Shown piece by piece: positions 25,574-33,694 of a DNA stretch of 64,000 bases. The notes under the pieces were generated by a model, which was not told the origin of the DNA, searched no databases, and worked only from the letters and a program-made list of their open reading frames with translations. A program made the position numbers and the translations under genes. The stretch is taken from positions 1-64,000 of the forward strand of contig ONRC01000006.1 in the NCBI GenBank assembly GCA_900320085.1. Reading direction: 5' to 3'. The DNA comes from an uncultured Eubacteriales bacterium. GTDB taxonomy: Bacteria > Bacillota > Clostridia > Christensenellales > Aristaeellaceae. Positions within the stretch are counted from its first letter, which is position 1; every line of letters starts with the position of its first letter.

Positions 25574-25790
25574 AAAAGCCTTCCCCTCGCAGGGGAAGGT
25601 GGGCCGCGCGGAATCAGGAAAGAGAAAGAAGTCAAGATATTTCGCGCGGCTCGGATGAGGTGAACTCACCCGACAATATGTGAAGATGTAACGGGGAGGA
25701 GCACCTCATCCGTCAGGCGCGAATTGACTTGATCGCACTTTCAATCTTGGTTCCGCGCCTGACACCTTCCCCTGCGAGGGGAAGGCTTTT
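25574..25790. mobile_element. MITE-like element with 28-bp perfect terminal inverted repeats
   Basis: The first 28 bases (25574-25601) are the exact reverse complement of the last 28 (25763-25790). Each terminal repeat itself contains a small palindrome (CCTTCCCCTCGCAGGGGAAGG). The interior (about 160 bp) has further complementary blocks (GCCGCGCG/CGCGCGGC, GATGAGGTG/CACCTCATC, TCAGGCGCG/CGCGCCTGA) and no coding frame. No clear target-site duplication is visible. Such elements are moved by a transposase encoded elsewhere; here that is inference. Confidence 0.72.
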
Positions 25791-25853
25791 GGGTGAGCCG
25801 TTATTGATTAAAGCGCCATATGATTCCTTCTGCAAGAATAGTTGCAGTCACTC

Positions 25854-25883
25854 AAAAAGCTCCTCCAATCGGAGGAGCTTTTT
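25854..25883. terminator. Bidirectional terminator between galT region and phosphoesterase gene
   Basis: The A5-GCTCCTCC and GGAGGAGC-T5 arms form a stem with loop AATC. It ends 6 nt before the stop of the minus-strand gene. Confidence 0.82.
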
Positions 25884-25889
25884 GGCGCG

Positions 25890-26528
25890 TCACCAGAACA
25901 GAAACCGTTTCTTGGGTTGGGGTTGATCCGGCAGCGGGTCAATGTCCAGGATATGATACCCGACGGCGTTGAACACGGTAGTTTCGCCGTACTGAACCTG
26001 CCGGGGCAGGTTATGGCCGTAGCTCTGGTGCACATGGCCGTGAATGAGATACCGGGGACGGTACTTGTCCATCAGCGGCAGAAAACATTCAAAGCCGCGG
26101 TGGGCGTTGTCCTCCGCGTCGCCGTAGCCACGGGGCGGGGCGTGGGTGATGATAATGTCCACGCCCCCCGCCTTGCGGATTTTTTTCTCCACCCGCCTGA
26201 CGCGCTTTTCCATTTCCTGTTCGGTGTATTGGTAGGGGCCGGGATTGTAGCGGATGCATCCGCCCAGGCCCAGCACCCGGATGCCGTGCAGGTTCACGAC
26301 CTCATCCTCGATGCAGTCGCAGCCCTCGGGCGGGAAGCTTTCATAGCCCTTGTCGTGGTTGCCGTGAATGTAATACAGCGGTTTGCCGCCCATGGTGACC
26401 AAAAATTCCAGGTATTCCTGCTTGAGATCTCCGCAGGACAGCATGAAATCGATCCCGGCCAGTTTGCCCGGCTGGTAATAGTCCCATAGATACTTGCTTT
26501 CTTCATCGGCAACCAGCAATATTTTCAT
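25890..26528 (-). CDS. YfcE/MPE-type metallophosphoesterase
   Basis: 212 residues, cytoplasmic. Metal ligands appear in LSCGDLKQEY (near 30), YIHGNHDKG (near 53), IITHAPPRGYGD (near 126) and LIHGHVHQSY (near 161). The first metal motif reads VADEESKYLW in place of the usual SDxHG, so the N-terminal Asp/His pair is altered. The substrate is unknown. The ATG overlaps the stop of the upstream ParB-N/BMP fusion gene (ATGA), which indicates a shared task with it. Confidence 0.82.
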   Translation of the reverse strand: MKILLVADEESKYLWDYYQPGKLAGIDFMLSCGDLKQEYLEFLVTMGGKPLYYIHGNHDKGYESFPPEGCDCIEDEVVNLHGIRVLGLGGCIRYNPGPYQYTEQEMEKRVRRVEKKIRKAGGVDIIITHAPPRGYGDAEDNAHRGFECFLPLMDKYRPRYLIHGHVHQSYGHNLPRQVQYGETTVFNAVGYHILDIDPLPDQPQPKKRFLFW

Positions 26529-28471
26529 AGGGCCGTCTCTTCCTCCGTCTTAGGCGGGATGGTATCCCGGTAGATGCCCAGCAGCCGCACCAGGTTCTGG
26601 GAGCGGGGCAGGAGTTCGTCGAATGTAGGGATTTTTCCTTCGATATTTTCGTTCAGCCATTCGATCTTCATCAGCTCCTCCGGCGTAAACGCCCGGGCGC
26701 CGTCGCTGATCAGATGGCCGTCCTGATCCCGGATGGGGCAGAGGAAGGGATCGAGGCTTTCTTCCAGAATGTCTTTTTTCAGGATGCGGCCCAATTGCTT
26801 CACGCCTTCCGGCAGGTTTTCGTCAATGTCAATGTTCACCACGCCGCTGTCGATGCCCCACCAGTCGTTGATGGCGTGTTTGCTGTCCCGCAGGGCTTCG
26901 ACCCCGCCGCTCATGAGCGAACGCACCGTCTTTTCGTAGTAGCTGCCCCAGTTCCAGCGGGGGGAAGCCAAGGGCTGCAGGGCGTGTTCAGGCGTCACCA
27001 TGTAGGTGCCCAGGTCCCAGGAGGAATGGTTGCCGCTGTCCTCGTCCCGGTTGGAGATGACGGACACGCCCGCTTCCTTCAGCTCCAGGATGGGATTGCC
27101 GGGCAGGCAGCTCCATTTCAGGATGATCTTCGCCCGGGGATTGGTCATCCGCACGCCCAGGGCAAAGGCGTTGATGCTGGCGGTCACGCCCATGATGGGA
27201 TAGTTGGCCACATAGCCGATGCGGTCGTCCCGGGCCATGGCCCCGGCGATCGCGCCGGTAACGAATTTGCCCTCGTAGATGCGGCAGTAGTAGCTGCGCA
27301 CGCCGGCATAGGGCATGGACAGGGCACAGTTGAAAATGGCGATGTTTTTATGCTTGGCAGCCAGGCGGCGGCACTCGTCCATCAGCATAGGAGAAGTGGC
27401 GAAAATCACGTTGGCCCCCTGCTCCACAGCCTTTTCCATGGTCTCGTCGGCATTTCCGTCAACACACAGGAAGGAGGAAATCTTGACGTTCTGGCCCAGC
27501 TTTTCTTCCAGGTACTTCTGCCCCTCCCAGTGGGCGGCAGCCCAGGCGCTCTTTTCCGGATCAAAGTCATAAATGAACGCCACGTCCAGCCTGGGCGAAC
27601 CCAGGATGCGGGACAGCAGGCTCTTTTCCTTTTCCGCTTCCGGCTCCGTCGCCACGGAGATGGGGTCGCCCTGGGCGGAAAGGCGAATGTCCGCCCAGAT
27701 GGAGGACAGGCTGGCCCGCAGCTCGTCCGTGGTCAACTTCTTGATTTCCTGGAAGGCGTGCACCTCCAGATACACCAGCAGCGCGTCCCCGGCGGTGATC
27801 GGCAGCTTTTCGGTGTTCAGCTCATCGAACACCATGGAAAATTTCCTGAAATCGCTGCTGAAGCCGCGGCGCTCGTCGTCCGTCCATATCTGGTCCGGCG
27901 TAAAGCCCAGGGCGGCCTGCAGCTTGGCGTATCCGCCCTTCTGGGAGAATGTGATCAGGTAGGTCCGGCTGACCTTGAAAAAGTCCAGGAACTCAAAATA
28001 AATCTGGGTTTCCAGGTCGTCCGACTGGGGTGGGATGATGCGCGTCACGATGCCGGGAATGCTGGGGGCGTTGTAGCTTTTGAGCACGCTGACCCGCTTG
28101 TTCCCTTCCTGAATATAGAATTTGCCCAGGTATTCCAGGCAGGTGATGGGATCGGTGATGCCGGTCTCCCCCAGGTGCGCTTCGCACAGGTTGATCCATT
28201 TACCGCCGAACTCGGTCGTTTCATCCAGCAGCGGCATAAAATTCCCGGCGAAGGCGGTCTTGCGTCCGTCCGTCCAGGTGCCCACGATGCGGTCGGTGGG
28301 AATATCCACCAAACCGATCTTGACCGTGTTGCCGCTGATGCTCTCGTCAATCAGCTCGTTCAATACCAGGGGATAGGGGTTTTCGCCCTTCGCCACGCAG
28401 GCGTTATAATACTTTCTTCCCTGCCGCAGAGCAGCCATAAACTGCTGCAGGGCTTCCGTTCTCTTGTTCAT
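26525..28471 (-). CDS. Cytoplasmic fusion of a ParB-N-like domain and a BMP (PnrA-like) ligand-binding domain
   Basis: 648 residues and no signal peptide or lipobox. The N-terminal third includes ITCLEYLGKFYIQEGNKRVSVLK (split around residues 107-131), whose EGNKRV box is typical of ParB/sulfiredoxin-like folds. From about residue 295 (RLDVAFIYDFDPEKSAWAAAHWEG) it follows BMP nucleoside-binding proteins, with FATSPMLMDECRRLA, GRIYEGKF-like CRIYEGKFVTGAIAGAMA and DRIGYVANYPI. BMP domains normally bind nucleosides outside the cell, so this one may sense them inside; that is inference. The stop overlaps the phosphoesterase start. The ATG follows ACGGAGGCAAC. Confidence 0.8.
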   Translation of the reverse strand: MNKRTEALQQFMAALRQGRKYYNACVAKGENPYPLVLNELIDESISGNTVKIGLVDIPTDRIVGTWTDGRKTAFAGNFMPLLDETTEFGGKWINLCEAHLGETGITDPITCLEYLGKFYIQEGNKRVSVLKSYNAPSIPGIVTRIIPPQSDDLETQIYFEFLDFFKVSRTYLITFSQKGGYAKLQAALGFTPDQIWTDDERRGFSSDFRKFSMVFDELNTEKLPITAGDALLVYLEVHAFQEIKKLTTDELRASLSSIWADIRLSAQGDPISVATEPEAEKEKSLLSRILGSPRLDVAFIYDFDPEKSAWAAAHWEGQKYLEEKLGQNVKISSFLCVDGNADETMEKAVEQGANVIFATSPMLMDECRRLAAKHKNIAIFNCALSMPYAGVRSYYCRIYEGKFVTGAIAGAMARDDRIGYVANYPIMGVTASINAFALGVRMTNPRAKIILKWSCLPGNPILELKEAGVSVISNRDEDSGNHSSWDLGTYMVTPEHALQPLASPRWNWGSYYEKTVRSLMSGGVEALRDSKHAINDWWGIDSGVVNIDIDENLPEGVKQLGRILKKDILEESLDPFLCPIRDQDGHLISDGARAFTPEELMKIEWLNENIEGKIPTFDELLPRSQNLVRLLGIYRDTIPPKTEEETAL

Positions 28472-28599
28472 GTTGCCTCCGTTTTGCGCGGATAGAGTAG
28501 CCCAAGGCTCCGCGCGGGCCTATTATATGATAGAGCATCGAAAAATACAATGCGCGTTCCGCGATGAAATCCGCCGTTTTCAACAGGAAAAGCGGCTCC

Positions 28600-30345
28600 T
28601 TAATGGCTCAGATCAAGGTGCTCAAAGAAATCGTTCTTTGCTTCATCCGGGCCGACGGCAGAATAATACAGGCCGAACAGCCGGTTATTGTAGGTTTTCG
28701 CTTCCCGGGTCATGCTGTAGGCCCGCTGCTGGGAGCGGTGCTTGTCGAAGGCTTCCTGGGCCAAAAACATGGGAGAGATGGGGCTGTCCGGCGACAGCGG
28801 CTGATCCCAGTCCATCTCGATCCGGTTTTCCTTGTACAGGTGCAGGTAGACCTTTTTTACTTCCCATGCGCCGTATTCCGATACGGATTCCGGATCGTAA
28901 GCCGGGTCCTTCGAAAGCGTTATGGCCTCGGAAACCAGCTTGGCGGTCAGCTTGTGCTGGGTATGGCCGTACTCGCCCTCCAGATCCTGGGTCACGATGA
29001 GCTCGGGCCGGTATTTGCGGATCAGCCGCACGACCTCCTTCTGGGGATCGACGCCCTTCTGGCTCCAGGTGCTCAGGGCGGTTTTCATGCTTTTGACCTT
29101 CTGGTCGCGCCAGTTCATGAAGATGGGATGGGTGCGCAGCCCCGCCGTCCACAGGCCGTCCATGGCCTCGGTGTAGCGGCTGCGGCCGCCGTTGGTCATA
29201 TATACCAGGCCCACGTCCAGGCCCTTGGCGCAGGCATAGGGAATGGTGCCGCCCAGGAACAGGTATTCGTCGTCCTGGTGGGCGGAAATCACCATCACGT
29301 CCAGCTTATCGGGCACGGGCTGCCATTGCTGCACGGCGTTGTCGGGATAGCGGCTGTCGTAGACGCACAGGGTCCGCGCCCAGTTTTCCTTGCCTGTGAT
29401 GGACAGCTTCACCTGCCTGGCCTCCGCGGGGAAGGAAACGGCATCCACATAGAAGCCGGTGGTTTTGGTTTCCTGACCAAGGGATTGGCCGTTGGCGTCG
29501 ATAAATTCCACCGTAAAGGATTCCACCGGCTTGCGCCATTCCATGGTCATCAGCGCGGCGGAGCCATCGGACGGTAGGGTAATCGTCAGCACCTGCCGGG
29601 AGGATGACGGCGTCCAGCTGCGGCCCGAGCCGTTTTTCTTATTCGTGCCTGCGGAGAATTTGCAGTCGTTGTTGATGTTCCGAACCGGCTTGAACGCGCC
29701 GCAGACGTACACCGGCGCCCGGAACAGGTTCACCATGTCGCCGTCTGAGGAGCCGGAAATCAGCAGCGTTTTCCGTCCCGCGGTCACGGAAGAAAACTCG
29801 ATCTTTTTGCATACGTCGTGAATGTCCAATTGCTTATTCGGTTCGCTGACAGGCAGCACCACCGTCTGCTCCACGCGCTGAAGCCGCTCGTCCCACAGGT
29901 AAAAATAAATCGTGTCCAGCGGAGACGGCGTTTCTATCGTACCGCTGACCGCCATGGATTTGGCTTTGGAAACAGAAGTGAACAGATAGGTGTCCAGCGC
30001 CAGGTCGGTCACGGCGTTGCCGTCGCGCGATTTCTCGCTTTCCGTCACTCTCAGCCGCAGCTTGTTTTTCGCGGCATAGCCCTCCACATCGTCAAAAGCA
30101 ATGTGCAGATAGCGCCCTTCCGCGCCGATCACCTGCGCCGTTACGCCCTTTGTCAGCCTGCCGACACGCGCCGTTTTCCCCGTGTCGCTGTACACGCTCA
30201 GCTCCTTTTCCCCCGAAATCAGGGTAACGGAGACATCAAAGGACGATGGGCAGGTGCTTTCCATCGCCAGCGCGGAAACAAGCGGCAGCAAAAAAAGACA
30301 GACAAGCATCAAAAAAAAGCAAACGCGGAAAACAGGCTTACGCAT
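28600..30345 (-). CDS. Secreted PIG-L family N-deacetylase with N-terminal SH3-like and beta-sandwich domains
   Basis: 581 residues. The start MRKPVFRVCFFLMLVCLFLL follows AAAGGAGGCCGTTT and opens a signal peptide ending near SALA. Residues about 30-95 look SH3-like (VYSDTGKTARVGRLTKGVTAQVIG). A beta-rich middle follows, then the PIG-L domain from about 350: VISAHQDDEYLFLGG carries the metal-binding His-Asp-Asp (usually AHPDDE, here Gln replaces Pro), TNGGRSRYTEA and EYGHTQH. Relatives remove N-acetyl groups from amino sugars. Extracellular location suggests action on cell-surface or environmental glycans. Confidence 0.85.
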   Translation of the reverse strand: MRKPVFRVCFFLMLVCLFLLPLVSALAMESTCPSSFDVSVTLISGEKELSVYSDTGKTARVGRLTKGVTAQVIGAEGRYLHIAFDDVEGYAAKNKLRLRVTESEKSRDGNAVTDLALDTYLFTSVSKAKSMAVSGTIETPSPLDTIYFYLWDERLQRVEQTVVLPVSEPNKQLDIHDVCKKIEFSSVTAGRKTLLISGSSDGDMVNLFRAPVYVCGAFKPVRNINNDCKFSAGTNKKNGSGRSWTPSSSRQVLTITLPSDGSAALMTMEWRKPVESFTVEFIDANGQSLGQETKTTGFYVDAVSFPAEARQVKLSITGKENWARTLCVYDSRYPDNAVQQWQPVPDKLDVMVISAHQDDEYLFLGGTIPYACAKGLDVGLVYMTNGGRSRYTEAMDGLWTAGLRTHPIFMNWRDQKVKSMKTALSTWSQKGVDPQKEVVRLIRKYRPELIVTQDLEGEYGHTQHKLTAKLVSEAITLSKDPAYDPESVSEYGAWEVKKVYLHLYKENRIEMDWDQPLSPDSPISPMFLAQEAFDKHRSQQRAYSMTREAKTYNNRLFGLYYSAVGPDEAKNDFFEHLDLSH

Positions 30346-30506
30346 AAACGGCCTCCTTTGTTTGGACGGAAATCCGGACGGGGAAAGCCACCGCCTCCGG
30401 CCAGCCAAATTATAACATAATTCCCTGTAAAATACCATATGCAAAAGCAGTTTCATTCCTCGGGAGCATCCATTTTTTCTTCTCTCACAATTATGCATAA
30501 AAACGA

Positions 30507-30536
30507 TTGACAAACGCGCGTCAAGCCTGTTAAAAT
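30507..30536 (+). promoter_or_regulatory. Promoter of the phosphoribosyltransferase gene
   Basis: TTGACA (30507-30512) and TAAAAT (30531-30536) with an 18-nt spacer (TTAAAA would give 17), 48 nt upstream of the ATG. The rest of 30346-30583 shows no gene. Confidence 0.7.
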
Positions 30537-30583
30537 AAACAGTAACGATTTGTTACGAATAAAATTGAGAGAAGGCTTTTTCC

Positions 30584-31144
30584 ATGGGCATGACCTATCC
30601 GATGCACGTCGCCGGACTGACGCGCGATCTGCCGCTGTGCAAAGTGACTGACGAGCTGTACATCGGCGCATTCGTGATTTTCGGCGACGTGGAGCTGACC
30701 ATCGCCTGCGCTCGCGAGCTGCTGAAAAAAGCGCCTGAATACGACGTGCTGATCACCGCCGAATCCAAGGGGATTCCGCTGGCCTATGAAATGGCGCGGC
30801 AGGCGGGCACCAATCGCTATCTGCTGGCCCGTAAATCCCCCAAGCTGTACATGAAGAACGTGTTCACCGTGAAGGTGAATTCCATCACCACCGCCAAGGA
30901 ACAGATGCTCTGCATCGATCAGGATGACGTGGAATTCATGCAGGGTAAGCGCGTGCTGATCGTGGACGACGTGATTTCCACCGGCGAATCCCTTCGCGCG
31001 GTGGAAGAACTGGTTCACCAGGCAGGCGGAAAAGTCGTGGGCCGCATGGCGATCCTGGCGGAAGGCGACGCCACGCAGCGCGACGATATTATCTATCTCG
31101 AAAAGCTGCCGCTTTTCAACGCTGACGGCACCGTGAAAGCATAA
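30584..31144 (+). CDS. Purine phosphoribosyltransferase family protein (APRT/XPRT-like)
   Basis: 186 residues. The PRPP-binding motif VLIVDDVISTGES (about 124-136) is perfect, and ITAESKGIPLAYEMARQAGTN near 58 matches the adenine/xanthine phosphoribosyltransferase group. Such enzymes join a purine base to PRPP for salvage, or act as PRPP-responsive regulators. The base specificity cannot be decided here. Its single-gene transcript has its own promoter and terminator. GAGAGAAGG lies upstream of the ATG. A purine salvage role would fit the nearby nucleoside transporter. Confidence 0.88.
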   Translation: MGMTYPMHVAGLTRDLPLCKVTDELYIGAFVIFGDVELTIACARELLKKAPEYDVLITAESKGIPLAYEMARQAGTNRYLLARKSPKLYMKNVFTVKVNSITTAKEQMLCIDQDDVEFMQGKRVLIVDDVISTGESLRAVEELVHQAGGKVVGRMAILAEGDATQRDDIIYLEKLPLFNADGTVKA

Positions 31145-31159
31145 CAGACCATAAGAAAA

Positions 31160-31185
31160 GGAGCCCAGTATTGGGCTCCTTTTTT
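31160..31185. terminator. Rho-independent terminator after the phosphoribosyltransferase
   Basis: GGAGCCCA/TGGGCTCC (31160-31167 with 31172-31179), loop GTAT, followed by six T residues. Confidence 0.9.
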
Positions 31186-31236
31186 GATGTTCCGCTAAAG
31201 CGTTTATTCCGCAAAGCTCCTGCTTTCCGTATGGGA

Positions 31237-31743
31237 TCAGTGGTGAACGACGACCTTCGGCAGGACGGCGTCGATATCCACGAAGAACACTTTTTCGTTC
31301 ATACGGTCGATGTACACCGGCACCTCGTCGGAGGTAAACATATCGGTCGGGTCAAAGTACAGATAACGGCTGTAAAACACGTGGGTCTCCCCCGTGTCGG
31401 GATTCGTCCAATGACATTCCGCCACAAAGGGATGCGAGCCGTTCATGTTGACGTTCAGCTTGGGCTGCGTGCCCACGATCTTCGCCATCACGTAATCGCC
31501 GCCGTCCAAGGCGCGCTTCATCGCGTTCCTGCGGCGAAGGTCAACGCCTAAAAAGCTCAGGCCGATCAGGCAGAAGATCAGGCCCATCCCGCCAAAGACG
31601 CACAGAAACACCATAGGGTCTTCCGGTTCAGTGCCCGCTTTCACGGCAAAGAGCAGCACGCCCAAAGCGATAAAGAACGCGCCCAGGGGCGCGAAGATAA
31701 AACCAATGATGCCAAGGGTCGTCCAGCCAAATTTCCTGTCCAT
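31237..31743 (-). CDS. Small membrane protein, DUF3592-like
   Basis: 168 residues. Two membrane segments occupy about 8-33 and 44-67, followed by a basic stretch (DLRRRNAMKRAL) and a soluble beta-rich domain with VAECHWTNPDTGETHVFYSRYLYFDP and VPVYIDRMNEKVFFVDID. That layout resembles DUF3592-type proteins, whose function is unknown. It lies 3 nt after the GNAT gene stop and so ends the cmk-plsC-GNAT operon. Confidence 0.65.
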   Translation of the reverse strand: MDRKFGWTTLGIIGFIFAPLGAFFIALGVLLFAVKAGTEPEDPMVFLCVFGGMGLIFCLIGLSFLGVDLRRRNAMKRALDGGDYVMAKIVGTQPKLNVNMNGSHPFVAECHWTNPDTGETHVFYSRYLYFDPTDMFTSDEVPVYIDRMNEKVFFVDIDAVLPKVVVHH

Positions 31744-31746
31744 ATT

Positions 31747-32238
31747 TCAGTCCCTCTGTAAAATAACTTCCATGCCGTACTTCTGCATGGTCAAGCCCTG
31801 ATGCTGGTAGAATCGGAGTGCGCTGTCGTTCCCGGCCCATACGTTCAGGGTCACGTTGTAGCAGCCGTTTGCTTTCGCAAACGCCAGCACATGGTCATAC
31901 AGTGCTTTTCCGATGCCCGTCCCCCTTTGGGCTTCATCCACGCAGAGGTCGTCGATGTACAGGGTTTTCACATCGGTCAAAATGTTATGTCCGATATGCT
32001 GCTGGAAAATACAGAAGGAATGGCCCAGCACCCGGCCCGCTTCGTCCACGCAGACAAACACAGGAGTCTTTTCATCTGCGATGATTGCTTTCAGCTCCTC
32101 CACGGTGTACTTGGTGGCGGGGCCGTTGAACAGATCGGGACGGATGCGGTGATGCACCAGGCAAACCTGCACCAGCAGGTTCATGATGCCGGGAATGTCC
32201 TGGTCTTTCGCTTGTCGAATATGAAATGCTTGACTCAT
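31747..32238 (-). CDS. GNAT family N-acetyltransferase
   Basis: 163 residues. The fold is recognisable from HIRQAKDQDIPGIMNLL at the start, the beta-4 strand VKTLYIDDLCVDEAQRGTGIGKALYDHVL (about 92-120) with the acetyl-CoA loop QRGTGIGKAL, and NVTLNVWAGNDSALRFYQHQGL near the end. The acceptor is unknown. The start MSQAFHIR is on an ATGA overlap with the plsC stop and follows CCAGGAAAG. It is translationally coupled to plsC. Confidence 0.9.
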   Translation of the reverse strand: MSQAFHIRQAKDQDIPGIMNLLVQVCLVHHRIRPDLFNGPATKYTVEELKAIIADEKTPVFVCVDEAGRVLGHSFCIFQQHIGHNILTDVKTLYIDDLCVDEAQRGTGIGKALYDHVLAFAKANGCYNVTLNVWAGNDSALRFYQHQGLTMQKYGMEVILQRD

Positions 32239-32900
32239 TTTCTTTCCTGGCATTCCTTCCTCAGATCAAAGAACGCGTTGCGAATGCGTTCGCACAGCGC
32301 TTCCACCACTTCGGTGTTGAAGCCCTGGGCGGAAAGATCGGAAATGTCCATGGGCTCGCCGATGTAGACGTGATTGAACCGCAGAAACCTGGGCTTGGAT
32401 TCGATATACACCGGCAGGATCGGCACCTTCGCCCGCAGGGCCAGCACCGCCGCGCCGGTCTCCACCTCCTCCATCAGGTCCTTGTGGTGCCGCGTGCCCT
32501 CGGGAAAAATGCCCAGCACATAACCGTCCCGCAGGGTTTTGGCGCACAGCCGCATGGCCGCCATGTCGGAATTGTGCCGGTCCACAGTGATCATGTGCAG
32601 ACCCGCCAGCAGCTTGGTGATGAAGGGGTTTACGTTCAATTCCTTCTTGCCGACAAACCGAACCTCATATTTCTTGCAGGGGTAGGCCAGGATCAGCGGG
32701 TCGCAGGCGCTTTGATGGTTGGACATGGTGATGTATGGGCCCTGCAAAGCGTACCGTTCCTTGTGGTAGTATTTCACCGGAAACAGCGTATGCACACCGC
32801 ACCAGGCTACAAACCGAGCCAGGGTATACAGTCCCGTTCGCTCCTGTTCCGGAGGAACCTTCTTTTCCGGTTCCTTTTTTGCTTCTGCCGGATTGCTCAT
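32235..32900 (-). CDS. plsC: 1-acyl-sn-glycerol-3-phosphate acyltransferase (PlsC)
   Basis: 221 residues. The acyltransferase motifs are NHQSACD (HX4D, near residue 60), GIFPEGTR near 129 and VPILPVYI near 158. It acylates lysophosphatidic acid at position 2, giving phosphatidic acid for membrane lipids. One hydrophobic segment near the N-terminus may hold it at the membrane. The charged N-terminus (about 20 residues, Lys/Glu/Pro) is unusual but harmless. Start and stop both overlap neighbours by ATGA (cmk upstream, GNAT downstream); the cmk-plsC order is common in Bacillota. Confidence 0.93.
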   Translation of the reverse strand: MSNPAEAKKEPEKKVPPEQERTGLYTLARFVAWCGVHTLFPVKYYHKERYALQGPYITMSNHQSACDPLILAYPCKKYEVRFVGKKELNVNPFITKLLAGLHMITVDRHNSDMAAMRLCAKTLRDGYVLGIFPEGTRHHKDLMEEVETGAAVLALRAKVPILPVYIESKPRFLRFNHVYIGEPMDISDLSAQGFNTEVVEALCERIRNAFFDLRKECQERK

Positions 32901-33568
32901 TGCTTTGCCTCCACGAGTGAAAGAATGGCCTGAACGGTTTCATCAAAGGAAAGATCAGAGGAATCGACCAAAATAGCGTCCTCGGCCTGACGCAGAGGCG
33001 TCACCTCCCGGTGCGTGTCCTGGTAATCGCGGGCGTTGACTTCTTTCAGGATTTCTTCAAAGGGCGTGTTATCTCCCTTTTCCCTGAGCTGCAGCATCCG
33101 GCGCTGGGCCCGTGCTTCGGGGGTGGCGGTCAGGTAAATTTTCACGGTTGCGTTGGGCAGCACCACCGTGCCGATGTCGCGCCCGTCCAGCAGCATGGGC
33201 TGTTCCTTCGCCATTTCCTGCTGACGCTGCACCATAATGCGGCGGACTTCCCTATATTTGGACACGGTAGACGCGGCCGTTCCCACCTCCTGGGTGCGGA
33301 TTAGGTCGCTCACATCCCGGCCGTTCAGCAAGGTTTGCTGTGCGCCACTCTCATACCGTACGCTGACCCGTGCTTCATCCTGCCCGCAAAGCGCGGAAAC
33401 AGACGCTTCGTCATTCAAATCCAGACCGTGTTCTATGGCGCACAGACCGAAGGCACGATACATGGCACCAGTATCCAGATGCAGAATCCCCAATTTCTTA
33501 GCCACTTCATCGGAGATGGTGGATTTTCCCGCGCCGACCGGGCCGTCGATGGCAATGGTCAAAGGCAT
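32897..33568 (-). CDS. cmk: Cytidylate kinase
   Basis: 223 residues. The P-loop IDGPVGAGKST (residues 7-17), LDTGAMYRA (near 31), the NMP-binding LLNGRDVSDLIRTQEVG (near 79) and LLDGRDIGTVVLPNA (near 125) are characteristic of Cmk. It phosphorylates CMP and dCMP with ATP. GGAGGGGACTGCATC precedes the ATG. It leads an operon with plsC, the GNAT gene and the small membrane protein. Confidence 0.96.
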   Translation of the reverse strand: MPLTIAIDGPVGAGKSTISDEVAKKLGILHLDTGAMYRAFGLCAIEHGLDLNDEASVSALCGQDEARVSVRYESGAQQTLLNGRDVSDLIRTQEVGTAASTVSKYREVRRIMVQRQQEMAKEQPMLLDGRDIGTVVLPNATVKIYLTATPEARAQRRMLQLREKGDNTPFEEILKEVNARDYQDTHREVTPLRQAEDAILVDSSDLSFDETVQAILSLVEAKQ

Positions 33569-33602
33569 GATGCAGTCCCCTCCTCGTTCATTCGTTTATC
33601 AG

Positions 33603-33694
33603 TTTTTAGTTCTAAGTTCCAAGTTCTAAGCCTATATTGTCTGATTCATCATCTATTCAGCTTAGAACTTGAAACTTTGAACTTAGAACTAAAA
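33603..33694. repeat. Long inverted repeat of the AGTTCTAAGTTC type
   Basis: The left arm (33603-33630) and right arm (33661-33694) are reverse complements except for a six-base insertion in the right arm, with a 30-bp loop. It lies immediately after the hslU stop, so on the minus strand it may act as terminator. The same wording recurs as a single arm at 40506-40542. Confidence 0.72.
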
